A stretch of DNA of 15,474 nucleotides from an uncultured Gammaproteobacteria bacterium (GTDB lineage: Bacteria; Pseudomonadota; Gammaproteobacteria; Nitrosococcales; Methylophagaceae), in assembly GCA_913058195.1 (NCBI GenBank), contig CAJXPP010000021.1, positions 1 through 15,474 of the forward strand. Reading direction: 5' to 3'. The number at the start of each line of letters is the position of its first letter. Within the stretch, counting starts at the first letter, position 1. Both the position numbers and the translations under genes were made by a program. A model generated the notes under the pieces. The model was not told where the DNA came from, ran no database searches, and worked only from the letters and a program-made list of their open reading frames with translations. Positions 1 through 6,873 of the stretch are shown piece after piece.

Positions 1-48
1 CGAGATCATGCCTAGTCTCGTGGGCTCGGAGATGTGTATAAGAGACAG
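1..48. other. Nextera i7-side library adapter (artefact)
   Basis: This is not genomic DNA. Bases 1-6 match the end of the Illumina P7 primer, 7-14 (CATGCCTA) match the Nextera i7 index N706, 15-29 match the Nextera read-2 adapter, and 30-48 are the 19-bp Tn5 mosaic end (AGATGTGTATAAGAGACAG). The order and orientation are exactly those of a Nextera library end. Genomic sequence starts at about base 49. Confidence 0.98.
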
Positions 49-61
49 ATTATAGTCGTTA

Positions 62-508
62 TTACAGTTTTAAAAACACAACATAAAGCCCTTGATGAAT
101 ACCACATACACCTTTTTCAGTCTCGATTTCAGCTGTTAAGCTCAGTCGTGCTTTACCCTTCTCTTTTAAGGTTTTTACGAACAGTTCAAACTCAGAGGGT
201 ACCGGTAGTTGACATGTAGCAATAAAATCGGCCGTCACTGGTTTGGTAAAGTCGTAACTACTTTTTTGAATAACCAAGTTATTATCAATGCCAAGCTGTT
301 TTAGCTTTAAGTAAATCAACGCCCAACCAGTCAGAATTCCAATTGCCGCTTGGCTACCACCAAAGGCAGTACCATGCAGGTTTTTATTTGCTTCTAATGG
401 TACTGAAATGTTGATAGTTTGACCATCGAATGATGAGATGGTGGCACCTAGGCTTGCGGTGATAGGAATATTTGTTTGTATGTAAACCAGCTCTTGCTTG
501 AGATCCAT
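62..508 (-). CDS. YiiD C-terminal-type hotdog thioesterase
   Basis: A complete 148-residue protein resembling the putative thioesterase domain found at the C-terminus of YiiD (hotdog fold), here as a stand-alone protein. The typical hotdog signature lies near residues 43-62: an N-x-x-HGT stretch followed by a Gly-rich turn (FGGS) and a hydrophobic helix. The expected role is hydrolysis of an acyl-CoA or acyl-carrier thioester in the cytoplasm; the substrate cannot be read from sequence. No signal peptide or membrane segment is present. I chose the ATG at 508 because a GGGGAAAGG Shine-Dalgarno stretch lies just upstream. A possible in-frame TTG at 520 falls at the edge of that stretch and would add only four residues. 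The stop is 13 bases from the adapter junction, so the upstream terminator is visible but what follows the gene is lost. Confidence 0.8.
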   Translation of the reverse strand: MDLKQELVYIQTNIPITASLGATISSFDGQTINISVPLEANKNLHGTAFGGSQAAIGILTGWALIYLKLKQLGIDNNLVIQKSSYDFTKPVTADFIATCQLPVPSEFELFVKTLKEKGKARLSLTAEIETEKGVCGIHQGLYVVFLKL

Positions 509-543
509 ACCTTTCCCCAAAGAATCCGTAACTTATAAAATAT

Positions 544-590
544 GACATAAGCTATTCATTATTTGAATAACTTATGTCGCTGTTTTTTTT
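544..590. terminator. Strong hairpin terminator, probably bidirectional
   Basis: A 15-bp inverted repeat (544-558 and 564-578, one C/A mismatch, 5-nt loop) is followed on the plus strand by eight T (583-590). Read on the minus strand it is preceded by A8 and followed by a T-rich ATATTTTAT run. It lies just past the stop of the lipoprotein gene (minus strand), so its likely job is to end that transcript. The better T-tract faces the plus strand, where it could block antisense transcription. Confidence 0.75.
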
Positions 591-593
591 ATG

Positions 594-1139
594 CTAACTC
601 GTAGTTTCTTTTACTGACTTTTCTAGCTCAGCCTTTTCCAACTCTTCTTTTTCATTCTTAATTTTGTTTAAGTCTTCGTCAGTCAATCCCTTACCTAACA
701 ACATATTTTCATCATTTTGCTCTTTTCTATCATAGACTAAATTATTACCCATAATAATGTTTATCCAAGTTGGATATGTATATGCTGTTCCCTTATTATG
801 ATCAATGATTGCCCCTATACCACCACCAATCAAGATATTTCCCCACATACCTCCATTCGCTCGTGAAATCAATGTTCCTTGACCATCATCCACTCCTTCT
901 TTAGAACATTTAACAATCAAATTATCTGCTGATTTATGTACTTGCGTAGATCCCTGTGTTTTAACATTCCATTCCCCTCTCTCATTTTTTAGTATGCAGT
1001 CAGCATTATCGACAACATTATTAGCTTGATCTGTTGTTGTAACCTGTATCATCTGATTGGCATCAGTAGTGATAGTGGCACAGCCCACCATGTTAATAGC
1101 TATTGTTCCAACTAATAATAATTTAATTAAACTTCTCAT
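594..1139 (-). CDS. Orphan outer-membrane lipoprotein
   Basis: A 181-residue predicted lipoprotein. The N-terminus is a type II signal peptide: a basic MRSLIK start, a hydrophobic core and a lipobox MVGC with the lipidated cysteine at residue 20. Position +2 is Ala, which does not match the Asp retention signal, so outer-membrane sorting is expected. Residues about 94-115 are a Gly-rich hydrophobic stretch. The last 30 residues are rich in Lys and Glu and probably form a charged helix or coiled coil. It resembles a family of small gammaproteobacterial lipoproteins that databases sometimes mislabel as 'translation initiation factor 2'; there is no GTPase motif here. Function is unknown. ATG 1139 has an AAGGA ribosome binding site 6 nt upstream. 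It appears monocistronic, with a terminator on its far side. Confidence 0.8.
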   Translation of the reverse strand: MRSLIKLLLVGTIAINMVGCATITTDANQMIQVTTTDQANNVVDNADCILKNERGEWNVKTQGSTQVHKSADNLIVKCSKEGVDDGQGTLISRANGGMWGNILIGGGIGAIIDHNKGTAYTYPTWINIIMGNNLVYDRKEQNDENMLLGKGLTDEDLNKIKNEKEELEKAELEKSVKETTS

Positions 1140-1293
1140 TCGATCCTTGACTCCTTGATTATGTGCGAAATAGCATGAGATTCCATGCTTCTATAATTAC
1201 TTAGAAAATAATTATAGGAGTATGAATCTGGTGACTTATGAAAACTTAGAGTGAATTTTTTTTAAATCATTAACCATCCTTAGTTAAGTGAGA
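1140..1293. promoter_or_regulatory. Leader/promoter region of the lipoprotein gene
   Basis: No gene is seen here. On the minus strand a perfect TATAAT (1216-1211) is a candidate -10 for the lipoprotein gene; no convincing -35 was found. The -10 sits inside a perfect 9-bp inverted repeat (1191-1199 and 1209-1217, 9-nt spacer). A second 6-bp inverted repeat, AGCATG/CATGCT, lies nearer the start codon. These could be operator or leader structures, but nothing identifies a regulator. Confidence 0.4.
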
Positions 1294-1316
1294 AAGCTGG
1301 GCATTGCACCCAGCTT
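1294..1316 (-). terminator. Hairpin at the end of the cys operon
   Basis: A perfect 8-bp stem (AAGCTGGG/CCCAGCTT) with a 7-nt loop lies 14 bases beyond the cysN stop. On the minus strand it is followed by TTTCTCACTT, an interrupted T-tract. It is the likely end of the sulfate-assimilation transcript, though a weak tail makes efficiency uncertain. Confidence 0.65.
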
Positions 1317-1329
1317 ATACTAGAGTTGT

Positions 1330-2775
1330 TTATTTAAGAAAAGCGCCTAAATCTTTTGCATCCCAATGTGGGAAATGCTTACGAACAAGAGCGTTTAACT
1401 CAACTTCAAACTCAGAAAAGTTAGTCGCAGAACCTTCTATTGCTTGTGCTTCAGAGACTGCTTCTGTAATCATACCTGCACCAATCGTTACATTGCTTAA
1501 ACGATCAATAATGATAAAAGCGCCAGTGGTGTGATTACGCTTATAAGCATCAAATACAACTGGTTTGTTCAATGAGAATTCACACACACCAATTTCATTT
1601 AACTCTAACTTATTAACTGAATTTTTAGCTAATGTATTCACATCAATCTGGCTATCAACCGCAGTCATTGTACCTGATGTATCAGTTACGCCTACTTTGA
1701 AGTTATATTGCTTGCCTGATACTAAAGGCTGCTCGATCATCCATACTACTGTTGCTTTGAAATTGCTTCCAACATGTGGCTGATTTTCACGGTGAACGAT
1801 CATATCGCCACGGCTAATATCAATTTCATCTTCCAAAGTAACGGTAATAGCTTGACCAGGAATCGCTAGCTCTAAATCACCATCATAAGTTACCAAGTCT
1901 TTAACTTTACTTTCTTTACCTGATGGTAAGACAGTAATGTCGTCACCTGGCTTTAAAACACCTGAAGCCAATGTGCCACAATAACCACGGAAATCTAAGT
2001 TAGGTCGATTTACATATTGCACAGGGAAACGTACATCTTGTACATTAGCATCACCTGAAATTTCGACAGTATCCAGTAATTGCATCAAGGTTTCACCCTC
2101 GTACCAAGGCATATTCTTACTACGATTCACCACATTATCACCTAGCAAGGCAGATAATGGCACAAAGTGTACATCTTTCATTTCAAGTTCACGGGCAAAC
2201 TCAGTGTAATCTTTACGAATATCGTTATAAACCTGTTCGCTATAATCTTTAATGTCCATTTTATTAATGGCAACTACAATGTGCTTGATGCCTAATAAAG
2301 AGGCAATATAACTATGTCGACGTGTTTGTGTTTGCACACCATAACGAGCATCAATCAAGATAACTGCTAATTGGCAGTTTGATGCACCTGTTGCCATATT
2401 ACGAGTATATTGTTCATGACCCGGTGTATCCGCAATGATGAATTTACGTTTAGTTGTTGAGAAATATCGGTAAGCCACATCAATGGTGATACCTTGCTCA
2501 CGCTCAGCTTGTAAGCCATCAACTAATAAAGCTAAATCAACTGTTTCACCTGTTGTACCTGACTTCACACTGTCTTTGGTTACCGCATCAAGTTGATCTT
2601 CATAGATCATTTTTGAATCGTATAACAAACGACCAATTAAAGTACTTTTGCCATCATCTACGTTTCCGCAAGTAAGAAAACGTAACATTTCTTTATTTTC
2701 GTGCTGCTTTAAATAAGCATCAATATCGGTTGCGATCAGACCATCTGTCTCGTATTTATTATCCGTACTGCTCAT
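1330..2775 (-). CDS. cysN: Sulfate adenylyltransferase subunit 1 (GTPase)
   Basis: A 481-residue protein, close in length to E. coli CysN (475). CysN is the GTPase subunit of ATP sulfurylase: with CysD it couples GTP hydrolysis to formation of adenosine 5'-phosphosulfate (APS) from sulfate and ATP in the cytoplasm. The GTPase motifs are intact: P-loop GNVDDGKST (37-45), GITID (95-99), DTPGH (116-120), NKMD (171-174) and SAL (208-210). EF-Tu-like beta-barrel domains follow to the C-terminus. The protein ends without a CysC (APS kinase) extension, unlike the fused CysNC proteins of many bacteria. Its ATG overlaps the cysD stop by one base (TAATG), so translation is probably coupled. It is the last gene of the operon. 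Confidence 0.97.
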   Translation of the reverse strand: MSSTDNKYETDGLIATDIDAYLKQHENKEMLRFLTCGNVDDGKSTLIGRLLYDSKMIYEDQLDAVTKDSVKSGTTGETVDLALLVDGLQAEREQGITIDVAYRYFSTTKRKFIIADTPGHEQYTRNMATGASNCQLAVILIDARYGVQTQTRRHSYIASLLGIKHIVVAINKMDIKDYSEQVYNDIRKDYTEFARELEMKDVHFVPLSALLGDNVVNRSKNMPWYEGETLMQLLDTVEISGDANVQDVRFPVQYVNRPNLDFRGYCGTLASGVLKPGDDITVLPSGKESKVKDLVTYDGDLELAIPGQAITVTLEDEIDISRGDMIVHRENQPHVGSNFKATVVWMIEQPLVSGKQYNFKVGVTDTSGTMTAVDSQIDVNTLAKNSVNKLELNEIGVCEFSLNKPVVFDAYKRNHTTGAFIIIDRLSNVTIGAGMITEAVSEAQAIEGSATNFSEFEVELNALVRKHFPHWDAKDLGAFLK

Positions 2776-3674
2776 TAGAAGTAACCCTCTTGTTTTTTCT
2801 TCTCCATTGATCCTGACTCATCATGATCAATGGCGCGACCTTGACGTTCTGATGTCGTGGCTAATAACATTTCTTGAATAATCTCTGGTAAGGTTGACGC
2901 ATTAGATTCTACTGCTCCCGTTAATGGATAACAGCCTAAGGTTCTAAAACGTATTTTTTCCATGGTTGGGACTTCGCCCTCTTCCAATCGCATGCGGTCA
3001 TCATCAACCATGATCTTCAGACCATTTCGTTCAACGACTGGACGCTCTGCAGCATAATATAACGGCACAATTGGAATACCTTCTAGGTGAATATATTGCC
3101 AAATATCTAATTCAGTCCAGTTTGATAATGGGAAGACGCGGATACTTTCACCTGGATTTACTTTACTGTTGTATGTATTCCAAAGTTCAGGACGTTGCTG
3201 TTTAGGATCCCAACGATGATTTTTATCACGGAAAGAATAGACTCGTTCTTTAGCGCGTGATTTTTCTTCATCACGACGTGCACCACCAAAAGCAGCATCA
3301 AAACCATGCTTGGTTAGGGCAGCTTTTAAAGTGTCTGTTTTCATAATGTCGGTATAACGAGCATGATCAAACGGGTTGATACCGTCAATGACGGCTTGTT
3401 CGTTTTTCTCAACAATTAAGTCCAAACCTAAGTCTTTAACACGCTGATCGCGAAAGGCGATCATCTCTTTAAATTTCCATGTTGTATCAACATGCATCAT
3501 AGGAAATGGTGGTTTACCTGGTGCAAAGGCCTTCATAGCCAAATGCAACATCACAGCTGAATCTTTACCGACAGAATAAAGCATAACGGGGTTATCAAAT
3601 TCAGCAGCTACTTCACGCATAATATGTATGCTTTCGGCTTCTAATTGCTGTAGATGTGTTAATTTTTTAGTCAT
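2775..3674 (-). CDS. cysD: Sulfate adenylyltransferase subunit 2
   Basis: A 299-residue protein (E. coli CysD is 302). It is the catalytic subunit of ATP sulfurylase and belongs to the adenine nucleotide alpha-hydrolase / PAPS reductase-like superfamily. The pyrophosphate-binding PP-motif SVGKDS is at residues 34-39. The conserved GARRDEEKSRAKERVYSFRD segment lies at about 131-150, and the family's C-terminal GRAIDHDE...KKKQEGYF tail is complete. A GGGAGAGAAG ribosome binding site precedes the ATG. The gene sits 9 bases after cysH and overlaps cysN by one base, in the usual D-N order. Confidence 0.97.
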   Translation of the reverse strand: MTKKLTHLQQLEAESIHIMREVAAEFDNPVMLYSVGKDSAVMLHLAMKAFAPGKPPFPMMHVDTTWKFKEMIAFRDQRVKDLGLDLIVEKNEQAVIDGINPFDHARYTDIMKTDTLKAALTKHGFDAAFGGARRDEEKSRAKERVYSFRDKNHRWDPKQQRPELWNTYNSKVNPGESIRVFPLSNWTELDIWQYIHLEGIPIVPLYYAAERPVVERNGLKIMVDDDRMRLEEGEVPTMEKIRFRTLGCYPLTGAVESNASTLPEIIQEMLLATTSERQGRAIDHDESGSMEKKKQEGYF

Positions 3675-3683
3675 CTTCTCTCC

Positions 3684-4388
3684 CTAAATTTTTGTTTCTT
3701 TAACATGTAAGCCGCATTCTTTTGACTCCAGATTTTCCCACCACCAGCGCCCAGCACGAATATCTTCACCAGCAGTTATTGCTCTAGTACAAGGTGCACA
3801 ACCAATACTGACCACACCTTCATCATATAATTTATTGTAAGGCACATCAAACACCTTAATATAGGTCTTAACGTCACTATTTGACCAATCGCTTAGTGGA
3901 CTAAACTTTTGTAATCCAAATGTGCTGTCCCACTCAGAAATGGGCAATTCAGCTCGAGTTACCGCTTGCGAACGTCGCATACCTGTCAACCATGCTTTTT
4001 TGTCAGCTAAGGCTCGTTTTAAGGGAACAACTTTACGGATATTACAACATTGTTTACGTAATTCAACACTGTCATAAAATGCATTTGGCCCTTTTTCTGT
4101 CACATAGGCTTCAACACTTGCTGCATCAGGGAAGAATACTTTCACTTCACGATTATAATGCGCCTTTGCTTGTTGCATCACATCATACGTTTCTTTGGGC
4201 AAACGACCTGTATCAAGTGTAAAAATCTCAATTTCAGGTGCAAACTTACAGATAAGATCCATCAATACCATATCTTCAGCACCATAGCTTGATGCTAATG
4301 TTGCTGATTCATACTCAAATGTAATATCAGCTAATATTTCTTTTACTGCGTCAATTTTAGCTGCTAATTTCTCACTAATTTTAGGCAT
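3684..4388 (-). CDS. cysH: [4Fe-4S] adenylylsulfate (APS) reductase, CysH family
   Basis: A 234-residue CysH-family protein that reduces activated sulfate to sulfite using thioredoxin. The nucleotide-binding segment SSYGAEDM is at residues 33-40 and the catalytic cysteine is C225 in the C-terminal ECGLH motif. Two further cysteine pairs, C114-C115 (in RKQCCNIRK) and C197-x-x-C200, are the [4Fe-4S] ligands that mark APS reductases. PAPS reductases of the E. coli type lack them. This predicts APS as substrate and agrees with the absence of cysC from the operon and of a CysC domain on CysN. The start overlaps the end of the TusA-like gene by 8 bases. Substrate choice is an inference from the cysteine pattern, but a strong one. 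Confidence 0.94.
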   Translation of the reverse strand: MPKISEKLAAKIDAVKEILADITFEYESATLASSYGAEDMVLMDLICKFAPEIEIFTLDTGRLPKETYDVMQQAKAHYNREVKVFFPDAASVEAYVTEKGPNAFYDSVELRKQCCNIRKVVPLKRALADKKAWLTGMRRSQAVTRAELPISEWDSTFGLQKFSPLSDWSNSDVKTYIKVFDVPYNKLYDEGVVSIGCAPCTRAITAGEDIRAGRWWWENLESKECGLHVKETKI

Positions 4389-4617
4389 GATGTTTTACTA
4401 CTCTAATCGTTGTTGTTAGTGTTTCTGTAGCTATTATTTCACACAGTTGGCCATCCTGACGTAAGCTATTAATTACTTCTTCGACAGCATTGCCACTATT
4501 AACTACTAATTCTATTTCTTGTTCTTTTTCCATTTGGCTTAATGCTTCTCTCGCTTTTATATAGTGCATTGGACAACCATATAAAGTGAGATCAAGTGTT
4601 ATATTTACAGTAGACAT
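4381..4617 (-). CDS. TusA/SirA-family sulfur-carrier-like protein
   Basis: A 78-residue protein with the TusA/SirA/YedF fold pattern: a beta strand, then the conserved Cys-Pro at C15-P16 capping the first helix, and a C-terminal hydrophobic strand. TusA proteins carry sulfur as a persulfide on this cysteine. Classical members have CPxP; here it is CPMH, so the second proline is replaced by His18, as in a YedF-like branch with CPxH. It overlaps the permease gene by 13 bases and cysH by 8 bases, so it is almost certainly co-translated with the sulfate-reduction genes. Its role is not established: sulfur trafficking, assistance to CysH or a regulatory role are all possible. It is unlikely to be the tRNA-thiolation TusA, given the altered motif and the operon. 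Confidence 0.8.
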   Translation of the reverse strand: MSTVNITLDLTLYGCPMHYIKAREALSQMEKEQEIELVVNSGNAVEEVINSLRQDGQLCEIIATETLTTTIRVVKHHA

Positions 4618-5405
4618 TTCACTCCAACTCCTAATAACAAGATAGCTAAAAGAGGCCTCATAACATGTTCTGGTATTTTCACACCTAAGTGACTGCCAAT
4701 ATAAATACCAGGTAATGACCCCATAACAAGAAATGATAACAAGGACCAGTCCACAGTGCCTACTGTCGAGTGACCTATCCCCGCTATTGCTGTTAAAGGT
4801 ACTGCATGAGCAATATCAGTGGCGACTATTTGCGACCCTTTTAATTGTGGATATAAAAACAATAGTGTCACTGCACCTAATGCGCCTGCTCCCACTGATG
4901 AGATTGTGACCATTACACCTAAAAAAGCACCCACTATCACTGTTGCTCTCACTTTATGCTTATTCTCTTCACGAAGATAATACAAAGCAGTCACAATCGG
5001 ATGACCTTCGCGTACTTTTAGCTGCTCAGCTATAAAACCTTTTAACAGTAATGCACTTGATGTCAGAATCAGTGCAATACCTAAGGCTGTAGTAATAAGC
5101 GCAGCATTATCCTCATCACTAACACCTGAATATTTTAAAAATACCAACGTTAAAATTGTTGCCGGCACACTACCGTAAGCTAGTCGAAGTACAACCTGCC
5201 AATTAATCGCGCCATGCTTCATATACGCCCATATGCCACCCGCCTTGGTAATCGCTGCAAACAATAAATCAGTGCCCACTGCAACGACAGGCTGAATAGC
5301 AAAACCAAAGATCAAGATTGGCGTCATTATCGAGCCACCACCTACTCCAGTCATACCGATCATAATGCCGACAAAAAGTCCCGCTAAAATAAAACCCCAT
5401 TCCAT
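4605..5405 (-). CDS. TSUP (TauE/SafE) family permease, probable sulfate/sulfur-anion transporter
   Basis: A 266-residue integral membrane protein of the TSUP family. It has the family's two-fold pseudo-repeat: a Gly-rich first half (GMTGVGGGS, about 17-25, followed by TPILI) and a matching second half (SSVGAGALG), with about eight hydrophobic segments. TSUP members move sulfur anions or sulfonates, and some act as assimilatory sulfate importers. As the first gene of a cys operon next to cysB, sulfate or thiosulfate import is the best guess, but export of sulfite cannot be excluded. ATG 5405 is preceded by a poor Shine-Dalgarno sequence. No other sulfate transporter (CysPUWA, SulP) is in the window. 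Confidence 0.87.
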   Translation of the reverse strand: MEWGFILAGLFVGIMIGMTGVGGGSIMTPILIFGFAIQPVVAVGTDLLFAAITKAGGIWAYMKHGAINWQVVLRLAYGSVPATILTLVFLKYSGVSDEDNAALITTALGIALILTSSALLLKGFIAEQLKVREGHPIVTALYYLREENKHKVRATVIVGAFLGVMVTISSVGAGALGAVTLLFLYPQLKGSQIVATDIAHAVPLTAIAGIGHSTVGTVDWSLLSFLVMGSLPGIYIGSHLGVKIPEHVMRPLLAILLLGVGVKCLL

Positions 5406-5459
5406 ATTTAAAGTTCACGCCAAAGTTAAGATATTAATTGCAGACAAGTTTACCATTGC

Positions 5460-5484
5460 ATAATATTCAATCAATGAATATTAT
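5460..5484. promoter_or_regulatory. Palindrome in the cysB / sulfur-operon divergent promoter
   Basis: A perfect 10-bp inverted repeat (ATAATATTCA, 5-nt spacer, TGAATATTAT) sits midway between the divergent TSUP and cysB start codons. It covers the place where the cysB -35 element should be, 10 bases before its -10. LysR-type proteins often bind such sites in divergent regions, so this is a candidate CysB operator. That assignment is positional inference; no validated CysB site is matched here. Confidence 0.5.
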
Positions 5485-5494
5485 TATCTATCTT

Positions 5495-5500
5495 TATAAT
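5495..5500 (+). promoter_or_regulatory. Candidate -10 box of cysB
   Basis: A perfect TATAAT lies 16 bases before the cysB ATG, with no good -35 at the right spacing (the palindrome occupies it). Transcription would start near 5507, leaving a leader of about 10 bases without a Shine-Dalgarno sequence. Confidence 0.45.
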
Positions 5501-5516
5501 TAAATCGTATATAGAA

Positions 5517-6434
5517 ATGAAATTACAGCAACTCAAATATATTCGAGAGATTACTCACCGTGGTCTCAGTATTTCTGCTGCAGCGAATGCATTGCATACC
5601 TCACAGCCGGGTGTTAGTAATCAAGTACAGCTTTTGGAAGATGAACTTGGACTGAAGATTTTTGAGCGTCATGGTAAACGCTTAGTTGATTTAACCCCCA
5701 CAGGGCGACAAGTAGTAGAGATGGCAGAAAAAGTATTGCTTGATGTCGAAAATATTAAACAATTAGCCGCAGATAATCACGATGACCAAACAGGCACATT
5801 ATCAATAGGCACGACCCATACCCAAGCTCGTTATGCTCTCCCTAAGGCAATCAAGGCATTTAGCCAGCGCTATCCTGAAGTACATCTCAATATGATGCAG
5901 GGAACGCCAACAGATATTGCAGAAATGGCCGCAACAGGAAAAATAGATCTTGCCATAGCAACAGAAGGTTTAGATAAGTTTGATGCCTTAACCATTTTAC
6001 CTTGTTATAAATGGAATCGCTCGATAGTCGTGCCACATGGCCACCCTCTATTATCAGAAAAAAACCTCACACTTGAAGCTATTGCCAAGTACCCAATTTT
6101 GACTTATGTAATGGGATTTACTGGCCGGAAACAGCAAGACCAAGCATTTACTGATCGCGGTTTAGAGCCCAATGTCATATTCACCGCAACAGATGCCGAT
6201 GTGATAAAAACCTATGTTGAGTTAGAATTAGGGATAGGTATTATTGCCAGCATGGCATTTGATGTAAAAAAAGATGCACAGCTGGAAGCGCTTGATGCTA
6301 GCCATTTATTTAAAGCAAGTACTACACATATGGGCATACGTCATGGCAGCTTCTTACGCGGTTATAGCTATGCTTTTATTGAATTATTGGCACCACATCT
6401 CACTCGCGATGTGGTCGAACAAGCGATCAACTAG
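5517..6434 (+). CDS. cysB: LysR-type regulator of sulfur assimilation CysB
   Basis: A 305-residue LysR-type regulator. The N-terminal helix-turn-helix (about 1-60) begins MKLQQLKYI and contains HTSQPGVSNQV, very like E. coli CysB. The effector domain keeps CysB-specific stretches: TTHTQARYALP, FTGR, FTATDADVIKTY and APHLTRDVV. In enterobacteria CysB activates cys genes with N-acetylserine or O-acetylserine as inducer, with sulfide or thiosulfate opposing. Here it faces the sulfate-reduction operon, so it probably controls it and itself. It stops soon after APHLTRDVV and lacks the roughly 20-residue C-terminal tail of the E. coli protein (324 aa). I see no frameshift, so this is probably a natural short form. 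Confidence 0.93.
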   Translation: MKLQQLKYIREITHRGLSISAAANALHTSQPGVSNQVQLLEDELGLKIFERHGKRLVDLTPTGRQVVEMAEKVLLDVENIKQLAADNHDDQTGTLSIGTTHTQARYALPKAIKAFSQRYPEVHLNMMQGTPTDIAEMAATGKIDLAIATEGLDKFDALTILPCYKWNRSIVVPHGHPLLSEKNLTLEAIAKYPILTYVMGFTGRKQQDQAFTDRGLEPNVIFTATDADVIKTYVELELGIGIIASMAFDVKKDAQLEALDASHLFKASTTHMGIRHGSFLRGYSYAFIELLAPHLTRDVVEQAIN

Positions 6435-6448
6435 GAACACAATCTGAC

Positions 6449-6787
6449 ATGACCATTTCTGATTCAATTAAGCATTCACAATCGTTGCTAGAACAAATAT
6501 CTTCACACCCTGCAGTTTCTAGCAATGAAGAAATACAACAAACATTAACTTTATTAAAAACTGAACTAAGCAGTATCGATATCAAAGCCCGCAAACTGCT
6601 AAAAAGTGAGCCTGAATCAATTCTCAGTGGAACACAGCCTGAAATAAAATCTGGCTGCTATATATTTGTTAATGAAAAAGGCTATTTTTGCCCAAACTGT
6701 TATGATAATCAAGGTAATAAAGTAGCAACAACGCGACTTAACCGTAAACTACGGGTGTGTCCTATATGCCGAAAGAGTATTAAATAA
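6449..6787 (+). CDS. Small zinc-ribbon protein of unknown function
   Basis: A 112-residue protein I cannot assign to a named family. The N-terminal 60 residues are polar and look helical (possible coiled coil). The C-terminal third holds two CPxC knuckles, CPNC and CPIC, about 25 residues apart, around an N-R-x-L-R-V core: a typical four-cysteine zinc ribbon. There is no signal peptide or membrane segment. The ATG is 14 bases after the cysB stop; an AGGA lies 12 bases upstream, rather far. Co-transcription with cysB is likely. A DNA/RNA-binding or adaptor role would be usual for such a ribbon, but nothing proves it. Confidence 0.7.
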   Translation: MTISDSIKHSQSLLEQISSHPAVSSNEEIQQTLTLLKTELSSIDIKARKLLKSEPESILSGTQPEIKSGCYIFVNEKGYFCPNCYDNQGNKVATTRLNRKLRVCPICRKSIK

Positions 6788-6873
6788 TATTTAGAATTGT
6801 CGACTAGTTCCCTGTTACTCGAAAGAGATATGAGTATTGTATAAATAAGTCTTAAATTTAAAGAGTTACAGCC

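Noticed and set aside
34..219. Plus-strand open frame at the left end
   Set aside because: It begins inside the adapter and runs antisense to the thioesterase gene.
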